Positions 57,470 to 64,000 of a stretch of DNA of 64,000 nt are shown one piece after another. The stretch is from Phreatobacter sp. (GTDB lineage: Bacteria > Pseudomonadota > Alphaproteobacteria > Rhizobiales > Phreatobacteraceae). The position numbers and the translations under genes were made by a program. Under the pieces are notes generated by a model that worked only from the letters and a program-made list of their open reading frames with translations, did not search any database and was not told the DNA's origin. Within the stretch, counting starts at the first letter, position 1, and every line of letters starts with the position of its first letter. The DNA lies in the NCBI RefSeq assembly GCF_022843985.1, contig NZ_JALHMP010000001.1:186001-250000 (forward strand). The letters are read 5' to 3'.

Positions 57470-58397
57470 GCCGGCTTCCGCGACGCGCGCCGCCGTCTCC
57501 GGAGGCTCCCGTCCATGCATCGCCACCTGACGATCGCCGCCTCACTGACGCTGACGACTCCCGTCGCATCATGGACAGGGTTCTGCGGATCGCCCCCTCC
57601 ACCTGGCTCGAACATGCCCGCCGCAAGGCTGACCCCGAACTTCGCTCAACAAGGGCGAAGGTGAATGAACGGCTGTCCGCGGAGATCCTCCGGGTCCACA
57701 GGAAGAAGTTTGGCGTCTACGGCGCACGGAAGGTCTGGCTGCAGCTGAACCGCGAGGGTTTCAAGGTCGGCCGCGACCGGGTGGCCCGGCTGATCGTCGA
57801 GAATTCCAGCGGCCGGCTTCGCCAACAGGCTACCCTCATGCCGGAGCATCTCCGTTCCAAGGCGGCCATCTCGCCACCGACAGTGGTGCCGCCACCCAGG
57901 CCACGAAGACGTCCTCCAAAAACGGGCACCCCTCCGCGACAGCCTGATCGGCCGAACTGGGGACTTTTACTTCGGCGCTTTTGGGCAAGTTCAACCGATA
58001 TTGACACCGAACGAGCCCATCTCCTGTCAGCGCGCCGCCCGTTGTCCGCAACGGTGGCAAGGAGGGGCAGGCATCCACCGCCGCTTTGGGGCCCGAACGG
58101 AACGCCTTTCGGCTCCCGGCGACGTGGCTGAAGGCCGAAACACCGAAGGCGCGCGAAGGCTCCGCCCTGGTCTTTCCGCAGGTGAATGAACGGCAAACAG
58201 ATGCGGCAGAATGACGCGGAGAGGGCGCGATTTGATCTCAGCCGTCGCCTTGCCCGGCCCATCCGGTGAGAGTGGACCTCCCGAGCCTGCTTGCGGCGCC
58301 CGCCGAGCCGTCGGAGTCTTGGGCGCCACGCTGCGGAAGGGATTGACCCGCCATCTCAATCTCGACCACACAAGTGAGTCATCTTTGGGGGCCTGCC
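57470..58397. other. Gene-poor stretch containing an IS3 remnant
   Basis: These 928 bases separate the glycan-related pair from the peptide transporter operon. The only recognisable piece is the IS3 transposase fragment at 57568-57813. From there to 58397 both strands have open frames of 80-180 codons (for example minus 57717-58262), but none has a family motif or convincing ribosome site. It looks like decayed or recombined DNA at a junction. The promoter of the transporter operon must be in the last 200 bases. Confidence 0.5.
57568..57813 (+). pseudogene. IS3-family transposase (OrfB) fragment
   Basis: About 82 codons read like the start region of IS3-family OrfB: LRIAPSTWLEHARRKADPELRS, then LSAEILRVHRKKFGVYGARKVWLQLNREGF, then VGRDRVARLIVENSSG, which is the HTH_21-like block before the DDE domain. 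The start, the whole catalytic DDE part and OrfA are missing, and no terminal inverted repeats were found, so it is a dead remnant. It marks past transposition next to the transporter operon. Confidence 0.75.
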
Positions 58398-60005
58398 ATG
58401 TCTGTTCGTGTTTCGAAGCGCCAGCTTCTCGCCGGTGCCGGCGCCGTCGCCGTGACGACCACGGTGCCGGGCGCCTACCCAGCCTTGGCCCAGACGCCGC
58501 GGAACACGCTGGTGATCGCTGCCCAGATCGACGATCTTGTCGCCCTCGATCCGCACCAGTCGTTCGAGATCACCGGCTCCGACCTGCTGAAGAACGTCTA
58601 CGACCAACTGTTCGCCATCGACGAGACCAAGGCTGTCGCCGAGTTGCGGCCAGGCCTCGCGGAGAGATTTAACCTGTCCCCGGACGGACGGACCTTCACG
58701 CTCTTCATCCGGCAGGGCGTGAAGTTCCACTCCGGCAATCCGCTCACCGCCGCAGATGTCGTCTATTCCCTGCGCCGTCCGCTGATCATCAACCGGACCC
58801 CCGCCTTCATGTACCGTTCGGTCGGCCTGACCCGAGACAATATCGAGCAAACGATCCGCCAGACGGGCGATTTCGAAGTTCAGGTCACCTTCGACAAGGC
58901 CTATGCACCCACGCTGATCCAGAACCTGTTCACGGCAACCATCGCGTCGGTGCTGGACAGCAAGGTGGTCGAGCAGAATGCCGGCACGGACAATGGCAAC
59001 ACGTGGCTCAACCGCAATTCGGCGGCCTCTGGCGCCTTCCGGGTGGTGCGCTACCAGCCGAATGAGAGCTACACGATCGAGCGCAACGATAGCTGGTGGC
59101 GCGGCAAGGCGGTGATGCAGCGGGTCATCGTGCGTCATGTGCCGGAGGCGGCGACGCAGCGCCTGTTGCTGGAGCGCGGCGATGTGGACGTCGCACGCAA
59201 CCTGACGCCGACCGACATCAACGGCCTACGGGGGCGCGCCGGGATCACCATTGCCGACTTCCCGCGCGGCACCATCCAGTATTTCAGCGCCAACATGGCG
59301 GACCCGATCCTAGGCAACCCCAAGGTCATCGAGGCGCTGAAGCATCTCGTCGACTACGACGCGATCGCCAACAACCTGCTTCCCGGCCAGGTGTTTCCGC
59401 ACCAGTCCTTCATCCCCCGCGGGACGCTCGGCGAGATTGACAGCCGCCCGTGGCGCTTCGATCCGGAGCGGGCCAAGGCGCTGCTGGCCGAGGCCGGACA
59501 TCCCGGCGGGATCAAGCTCACCATGGACACCGCGAACACCTTCCCCTCGCTCGACGTCGCCCAGGCGCTTCAGGCGAGCTTCGCCCGAGGCGGCGTGACG
59601 CTGGAGGTGCTACCGGCCACGGGTGCCCAGGTCCTCGCCAAGTTCCGCGCCCGCAACCACCAGCTGTTCATCGGCACCTGGGGCCTCGGCCACCCTGACC
59701 CGCACTACAATGCCGACAGCTTCACCCACAATCCGCCGGGCCGCGACAATCCCGGCAAGCTGAGCTGGCGCAACAACTGGGCTATTCCGGAGCTCACCGC
59801 GCGCACGGAGGCGGCGATGCAGGAGCGAGACGCCGACGCCCGCGCGGCCATGTACCGGCAGATCCAGGAAGATTTCATGAAGGTCGCGCCTTTCGTGGTC
59901 TTTGCCCAGCAGCAGGTTCAGGTGGCCGTTCGCTCCAACGTCACGGAATATATGGCGAGTTCGCCAGGTCTTTCGGCCATCTACTGGCGCGCCGGCAAGT
60001 CCTGA
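58398..60005 (+). CDS. ABC transporter substrate-binding protein (peptide/nickel family 5)
   Basis: This encodes a 535-residue periplasmic binding protein (SBP_bac_5). The export signal begins SVRVSKRQLLAGAGAVAV and ends at AYPALAQ; SKRQLL resembles a twin-arginine motif with Lys-Arg, so Tat or Sec export are both possible. The family block AAVLRPGLAERFNLSPDGRTFTLFIRQGVKFHSG-type region (residues about 80-125) and GTWGLGHPDPHYNADSF near the end are present. Ligand unknown: di/oligopeptide, or another solute. First gene of a five-gene operon. GTG at 58374 is an alternative start. Confidence 0.88.
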   Translation: MSVRVSKRQLLAGAGAVAVTTTVPGAYPALAQTPRNTLVIAAQIDDLVALDPHQSFEITGSDLLKNVYDQLFAIDETKAVAELRPGLAERFNLSPDGRTFTLFIRQGVKFHSGNPLTAADVVYSLRRPLIINRTPAFMYRSVGLTRDNIEQTIRQTGDFEVQVTFDKAYAPTLIQNLFTATIASVLDSKVVEQNAGTDNGNTWLNRNSAASGAFRVVRYQPNESYTIERNDSWWRGKAVMQRVIVRHVPEAATQRLLLERGDVDVARNLTPTDINGLRGRAGITIADFPRGTIQYFSANMADPILGNPKVIEALKHLVDYDAIANNLLPGQVFPHQSFIPRGTLGEIDSRPWRFDPERAKALLAEAGHPGGIKLTMDTANTFPSLDVAQALQASFARGGVTLEVLPATGAQVLAKFRARNHQLFIGTWGLGHPDPHYNADSFTHNPPGRDNPGKLSWRNNWAIPELTARTEAAMQERDADARAAMYRQIQEDFMKVAPFVVFAQQQVQVAVRSNVTEYMASSPGLSAIYWRAGKS

Positions 60006-60014
60006 GCTCCGCGG

Positions 60015-61025
60015 TTGTCGCTCCTCCGTCAATCATCGGCCTTCCTGCTGCAGGTTGCGCTGACGTTTCTCGGCTTGCTGGCGGTCACCTTCTTCATCGG
60101 CCGGGTGGTTCCCATCGACCCGGTCCTTGCAGTCGTGGGTGACCAGGCGCCGCGCGATGTCTACGAGCAGGTGCGGCGCGAACTCGGCCTCGACCAGCCG
60201 CTCTGGACGCAATTCCTCATCTATGTCCAGAAGATGCTCGTCGGCGATTTCGGCCAGTCGCTGGTCACCAATCGCCCGGTCATCGAGGACATCGTACGGG
60301 TCTTTCCCGCCACCCTGGAACTCGCCACCTTCGCCACCATCATCGGCGTGATGCTTGGCGTGCCCATGGGGATGGCCGGGGCCATCTGGCAGGACCGCTG
60401 GCCCGACCAGATCGTCCGTGTCATCGGCCTCGTCGGCTATTCCGTGCCCATCTTCTGGCTCGGTATCATCGGGCTGCTGGTCTTCTACGGAATTCTCGGC
60501 TGGGTCCAGGGGCCCGGGCGCCTCGGCGTGATTTTCGAGGACATCGTTCGCCCGGTGACAGGTATCCTGCTGATCGATTCAGCTCTGGCGGGCGAATGGG
60601 AGGTCTTCCGCAACGCCTTCGGCCACGTGGTCCTGCCGTCTCTGGTCCTTGGCTACTTTTCGGTCGCCTATATCGCGCGCATGACGCGCAGCTTCATGCT
60701 TGAACAGCTCAGCCAGGAATACATCGTCGCGGCGCGCGCCAAGGGCATGTCCGAGACGCGTGTCATCTGGGTCCACGCCCTGCGCAACATCGCCGTTCCG
60801 CTCGTCACGGTCATCGCCCTGTCCTACGCGAGACTGCTTGAGGGCGCCGTACTCACCGAGACCGTCTTCGCCTGGCCTGGCCTCGGCCGCTACCTAACGA
60901 CGGCCCTTCTGGCTGCCGACATGAACGCCGTCCTCGGCGCGACCATTGTGGTCGGCGCCGTCTTCGTCGGCGTCAACCTGCTGTCGGACCTGCTCTATCG
61001 TGTCCTTGACCCGAGGGCGAAATGA
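60015..61025 (+). CDS. ABC transporter permease, DppB/OppB type
   Basis: This encodes a 336-residue inner-membrane permease of the peptide family. The N-terminal span and the periplasmic stretch (RRELGLDQPLWTQFLIYVQKMLVGDFGQSL) are typical DppB. The EAA loop (EYIVAARAKGMSETRVIWVHALRN) contacts the ATPases, and the C-terminus EGAVLTETVFAWPGLGRYL is conserved. The start is TTG with only a weak ribosome site, nine bases after the binding-protein stop. The stop overlaps the next gene by four bases. Confidence 0.9.
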   Translation: MSLLRQSSAFLLQVALTFLGLLAVTFFIGRVVPIDPVLAVVGDQAPRDVYEQVRRELGLDQPLWTQFLIYVQKMLVGDFGQSLVTNRPVIEDIVRVFPATLELATFATIIGVMLGVPMGMAGAIWQDRWPDQIVRVIGLVGYSVPIFWLGIIGLLVFYGILGWVQGPGRLGVIFEDIVRPVTGILLIDSALAGEWEVFRNAFGHVVLPSLVLGYFSVAYIARMTRSFMLEQLSQEYIVAARAKGMSETRVIWVHALRNIAVPLVTVIALSYARLLEGAVLTETVFAWPGLGRYLTTALLAADMNAVLGATIVVGAVFVGVNLLSDLLYRVLDPRAK

Positions 61026-61921
61026 GCACCTGGCAGGACCGCCTTCTCACCGACACCCCGCGATCGCGTCGCGAGGCCCGACTGGGCGCGCTCTACCGCA
61101 GTTGGTTGCAGTTCCGCAGCAACCGGCTGGCATTGCTCGGACTCGCCATCGTCTTACTGCTGATTGTCGTGGCGGCTTTCGCACCATGGATCGCGACGCA
61201 TCATCCGAACGAGCAGAACCTGGCGCAGCGCCTTCTGGCGCCGGGCGGCGCCCACTGGCTCGGCACGGACGAGTTCGGGCGCGACGTGTTCTCGCGCATC
61301 GTCTATGGCGCCCGCATCACCCTCTATATCGTGGCGCTGGTGGCGATCATCGCGGCCCCGATCGGCCTCATCGTCGGCACTGCGGCTGGCTATCTCGGCG
61401 GATGGGTGGATGCCGTCCTGATGCGGATCACCGACGTGTTCCTGGCGTTCCCGAGCCTGATCCTCGCGCTGGCCTTCGTCGCGGCACTCGGTCCCGGCAT
61501 CGAAAACGCCGTCATCGCCATCGCCCTGACGGCCTGGCCGCCCTATGCCCGGATCGCACGCGCCGAGACGCTCACCATCCGCAACGCCGATTACATCGCA
61601 GCGGCGCGTCTGCAGGGCGCGAGCACTGGCCGCATCCTGTCGCGCCACATCATGCCGCTGTGCCTGTCGTCGTTGACCGTGCGGGTGACGCTGGACATGG
61701 CCGGCATCATCCTGACCGCTGCCGGGCTCGGGTTCCTCGGTCTCGGCGCCCAACCGCCACTCGCCGAATGGGGGGCCATGGTCTCTTCGGGCCGGCGCTA
61801 CATTCTCGACCAGTGGTGGGTCGCCACGATCCCGGGGATCGCCATCTTCGCCGTCAGCCTCGCCTTCAACCTGCTCGGAGACGGATTGCGGGACGTCCTC
61901 GACCCGAGGCAGAAGAAATGA
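61022..61921 (+). CDS. ABC transporter permease, DppC/OppC type
   Basis: This encodes the 299-residue second permease. The N-terminal OppC domain (FRSNRLALLGLAIVLLLIVVAAFAPWIA), the GAHWLGTDEFGRDVFSRIVYGAR motif and the EAA loop (DYIAAARLQGASTGRILSRHIMPL) are all canonical. It forms the membrane channel with the DppB-like protein. ATG overlaps the previous stop (ATGA), and the same four-base overlap joins it to the first ATPase gene. Confidence 0.92.
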   Translation: MSTWQDRLLTDTPRSRREARLGALYRSWLQFRSNRLALLGLAIVLLLIVVAAFAPWIATHHPNEQNLAQRLLAPGGAHWLGTDEFGRDVFSRIVYGARITLYIVALVAIIAAPIGLIVGTAAGYLGGWVDAVLMRITDVFLAFPSLILALAFVAALGPGIENAVIAIALTAWPPYARIARAETLTIRNADYIAAARLQGASTGRILSRHIMPLCLSSLTVRVTLDMAGIILTAAGLGFLGLGAQPPLAEWGAMVSSGRRYILDQWWVATIPGIAIFAVSLAFNLLGDGLRDVLDPRQKK

Positions 61922-62769
61922 ACGTCGCCCCGCCTCCCCTTCTCGCGGTCGAAGACCTGAGAGTGAGTTTCGCAACCCCTACCGGACCATTTCACGCGGT
62001 GCGTGGCGTGTCCTTCACGCTAGGCCGGGAAAGGCTCGGCATTGTCGGGGAGTCCGGCTCCGGCAAATCGCTTACCGGGCGCGCCATCATGCGGCTTCTG
62101 CCCGCGAGCGCGCAACTCTCGGCCAGACGCCTATCCTTCGACGGAATCGACCTGCTTTCGGCGTCGACGAAAACCCTCCGCGGCCTGCGCGGCGCCCGTA
62201 TCTCTCTGGTCATGCAGGACCCGAAATACTCCCTGAACCCGGTGATGACGGTCGGCGAACAGATTGCCGAGGCCGCTCGGATTCACGGCGGAGTCAGCAA
62301 GATCGAGGCCCGCCTAAGGGCGCTCGCCATGCTAGAAGCCGTGCGGATCCGTGATCCCGAGCGCGTCTTCCGTCTCTTTCCCCACGAGGTCTCCGGAGGC
62401 ATGGGTCAGCGCATCATGATTGCCATGATGCTGGTGCCTGAACCTGACGTCCTGATCGCGGACGAGCCGACCAGCGCCCTCGATGTGACAGTGCAGTTGC
62501 AGGTACTGGCGATCCTCGACGATCTCGTGCGCCAACGTGGAATGGGCCTCCTCTTCATCAGCCATGATCTTGAGCTGGTCGCCAGCTTCTGTGATCGGGT
62601 TCTCGTCATGTATGCCGGGCGCGTCATGGAGGAACTCTCGGCCCGCGACCTCGCATCGGCCCGGCATCCCTACACGCGCGGCCTGCTCAACAGCCTGCCG
62701 CGGCTCGGTGACGAGCGCGCGGAACTGCCCACCCTGTCTCGCGATCCCGCCTGGCTGGAGGAGCGATGA
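61918..62769 (+). CDS. ABC transporter ATP-binding protein, DppD/OppD type
   Basis: This encodes a 283-residue ATPase: Walker A GESGSGKS, Q-loop MQDPKYSLNP, signature VSGGMGQR, Walker B LIADEPTSALD and H-loop ISHDLE. The C-terminal part (VMEELSARDLASARHPYTRGLLNSLPRLGDE) has the short oligopeptide-transporter tail. It starts four bases before the DppC-like stop and ends overlapping the second ATPase, so the operon is fully coupled. Confidence 0.92.
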   Translation: MNVAPPPLLAVEDLRVSFATPTGPFHAVRGVSFTLGRERLGIVGESGSGKSLTGRAIMRLLPASAQLSARRLSFDGIDLLSASTKTLRGLRGARISLVMQDPKYSLNPVMTVGEQIAEAARIHGGVSKIEARLRALAMLEAVRIRDPERVFRLFPHEVSGGMGQRIMIAMMLVPEPDVLIADEPTSALDVTVQLQVLAILDDLVRQRGMGLLFISHDLELVASFCDRVLVMYAGRVMEELSARDLASARHPYTRGLLNSLPRLGDERAELPTLSRDPAWLEER

Positions 62770-63530
62770 TCTCCGTCCGCGACCTCGCCATCACATTCGG
62801 CAGCGGCCCGGGTGCGGTCCATGCCGTGCGGGGCGTCTCCTTCGACGTCGCCGACGGAGAGAGTTTCGGCCTTGTCGGCGAAAGCGGTAGCGGCAAGTCC
62901 ACCGTTCTGAGGGCGCTGGCAGGTCTCAACCGTCTCTGGACCGGGAGCGCGACCCTCGGTGAAACCTCGGCACGGGTTCAGCAGCCGCGCCTGGTCCAGA
63001 TGGTCTTCCAGGACCCCTATGCCTCGCTCCATCCGCGCCACACGGTGGACCGTGCGCTGTCAGAGCCGTTGGAAATCCACCGTATCGGCGATGCCAATGA
63101 ACGGGTCGAGCGCGCGCTCGCCGATGTCGGACTCGGGCCCGCCTTCCGCTTCCGCTATCCCAACCAGCTCTCCGGCGGCCAGCGCCAGCGCGTCGCCATC
63201 GCGCGTGCCCTGATGCTGGAGCCTCGCGTCCTGCTGCTGGACGAGCCGACCAGCGCGCTCGATGTCAGCGTCCAGGCGGAGATCCTCAATCTGCTGCGGC
63301 GACTGCGCGTCGAACGGCGCCTGACCATGATCCTGGTCAGCCACAATTTGGCGGTCGTGGCGCATATGTGCGACCGGCTGGCGGTGATGAACCGCGGTCT
63401 GGTCGTGGAGGAGATGGACGTCGCGACGCTGCGCCGCGCCGAGCCGCGGGAGGCATATACCCGACAGTTGCTGACGGCGAGCAAGGGTTACGACCGCGAG
63501 GTCGCTTCAGGAATCGTCACTTTCGACTGA
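62766..63530 (+). CDS. ABC transporter ATP-binding protein, DppF/OppF type (short)
   Basis: This encodes the 254-residue second ATPase: Walker A GESGSGKS, MVFQDPYASLHPRHTV, signature LSGGQRQR, Walker B LLLDEPTSALD, H-loop VSHNLA. It lacks most of the C-terminal oligopeptide tail with cysteines found in DppF, and is about 70 residues shorter than that family's usual 320-330, but the ATPase core is complete. It is the last gene of the operon; a weak GATCC/GGATC hairpin lies just beyond, without a T-run. Confidence 0.9.
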   Translation: MISVRDLAITFGSGPGAVHAVRGVSFDVADGESFGLVGESGSGKSTVLRALAGLNRLWTGSATLGETSARVQQPRLVQMVFQDPYASLHPRHTVDRALSEPLEIHRIGDANERVERALADVGLGPAFRFRYPNQLSGGQRQRVAIARALMLEPRVLLLDEPTSALDVSVQAEILNLLRRLRVERRLTMILVSHNLAVVAHMCDRLAVMNRGLVVEEMDVATLRRAEPREAYTRQLLTASKGYDREVASGIVTFD

Positions 63531-63850
63531 GATCCGGGGTCGGCAGCGGATCTGTCGTCCGGACCCGATAGGGGCGGATCAGAACGGGCGCAGCGATGGA
63601 CATCGCCGATGGCCTTGTCGCGGCAGCTGGCAAACGATCGGGGCCAAGCTTCAGCCAGGGAGCGTTTGTCGGTCTTGGGCGAGACATCGCAACCGACCCG
63701 CTTCCTGTCGGCAGCGTTGACGCCTTGCCGCTGTTCAAAGCGAACCTTTGAATTCAGTGTCATGATGAAAGTCCGCCATGGCGGCGCCGAGCCGAAGTGC
63801 CACCTTGTTCAGTTTACGGCCAGCCATGCTCCCAAGGAGCTGGCGAGCAG
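63531..63850. other. Intergenic stretch between the transporter operon and the TadG-like gene
   Basis: These 320 bases hold no gene I can support. A minus-strand open frame (63488-63763, 91 codons starting MTLNSKVRFEQRQG) has neither a recognised motif nor a ribosome site, and overlaps the last transporter gene. The two flanking units converge here. The composition is slightly less GC-rich than the rest, as in 57470-58397. Confidence 0.4.
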
Positions 63851-64000
63851 CTATTGGACCAGTTGAACCTGTGTACCGACCACGCCGATCGTACTGGGCA
63901 CCGGGACGTCGGTCGCGCCGTAATTCGCGTTCATGATGAGGTTCGGGCCGGCGTCGAGTTCCATAAAGCGGGCAACGATGATCGTATAGGCTGACTGGTC
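63851..64000 (-). CDS. TadG-like pilus assembly protein, C-terminal end (runs off the window)
   Basis: The frame is open from the right edge to a TAG at 63851-63853, giving 49 codons. The reading (DQSAYTIIVARFMELDAG, then PNLIMNANYGATDVPVPSTIG, then a V-x-L-V-Q end) is the typical C-terminus of TadE/TadG-like proteins in Hyphomicrobiales, in which a PNL(I/V)MNxxY stretch and the sequence DVPVP precede a G-G/T-x-V-x-L tail. It would be a minor pseudopilin or secreted protein of the Tad/Flp system. Its N-terminal part is outside the window, so the family call is moderate. Confidence 0.6.
   Translation of the reverse strand, partial: DQSAYTIIVARFMELDAGPNLIMNANYGATDVPVPSTIGVVGTQVQLVQ

Noticed and set aside
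57717-58262. A 181-codon minus-strand gene beside the IS3 remnant
   Set aside because: No ribosome site or recognisable motif, partly antisense to the transposase fragment; too weak to call.

Overview
The window is a GC-rich chromosomal segment of an alphaproteobacterium, almost certainly a member of the Hyphomicrobiales (Rhizobiales). Three things point there: the gene order tuf / tRNA-Trp / secE-nusG-rplK-rplA-rplJ-rplL-rpoB-rpoC, a 2066-residue apolipoprotein-like polar-growth protein of the GPR/RgsE type, and a TadG-like pilus gene fragment at the right edge. A genus near Phreatobacter, Bosea or Bradyrhizobium is a guess.

Layout. 1-10144 (minus strand) is the transcription/translation core: the start of rpoC, rpoB, rplL, rplJ, rplA, rplK, nusG, secE, tRNA-Trp and tuf, with a readable secE promoter, a tuf/tRNA-Trp terminator and a very strong hairpin between rplL and rpoB. 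10499-19772 is a mixed metabolic stretch: siroheme synthase, tRNA-Gly, an MFS carrier, homogentisate dioxygenase with a clear promoter/operator, a DUF2848 protein, a cupin, an EamA exporter, a flavin monooxygenase and a UspA protein. 19836-25757 holds a sixA-like/ycjX/ycjF operon, a DMT transporter, a [2Fe-2S] ferredoxin, an Hpt protein and small unknowns.

25952-36206 is an envelope region: the giant GPR-like coiled-coil gene converges, across a strong bidirectional terminator, on an MCE lipid-transport operon (mlaE-mlaF-mlaD-lipoprotein). 36333-39561 carries dgcN-dgcA (D-glutamate use through N-acetylation and racemisation) and an MFS carrier. 39639-50318 contains a CheZ-like phosphatase, a PLP dehydratase, an MGDG-synthase-like glycosyltransferase, a LysR/azoreductase pair with a T-N11-A palindrome, a LacI/beta-hydroxyacid dehydrogenase pair, methionine aminopeptidase and an acyl-CoA synthetase.

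50424-54739 is the most unusual metabolic cluster: a dehydrogenase resembling D-apionate oxidoisomerase, a RuBisCO-like protein (form IV), a four-carbon acid sugar kinase (DUF1537) and a GntR/FCD regulator. The predicted pathway oxidises, phosphorylates and decarboxylates a branched sugar acid. 54938-57469 is a divergent flippase/GNAT-like pair that looks polysaccharide-related. An IS3 transposase remnant and unrecognised DNA (57470-58397) separate it from a complete five-gene peptide-type ABC importer operon (58398-63530). The window ends in the 3' end of a TadG-like gene on the minus strand.

Only the sequence was read by eye. No database search was run, so family names rest on recognised motifs and gene order.
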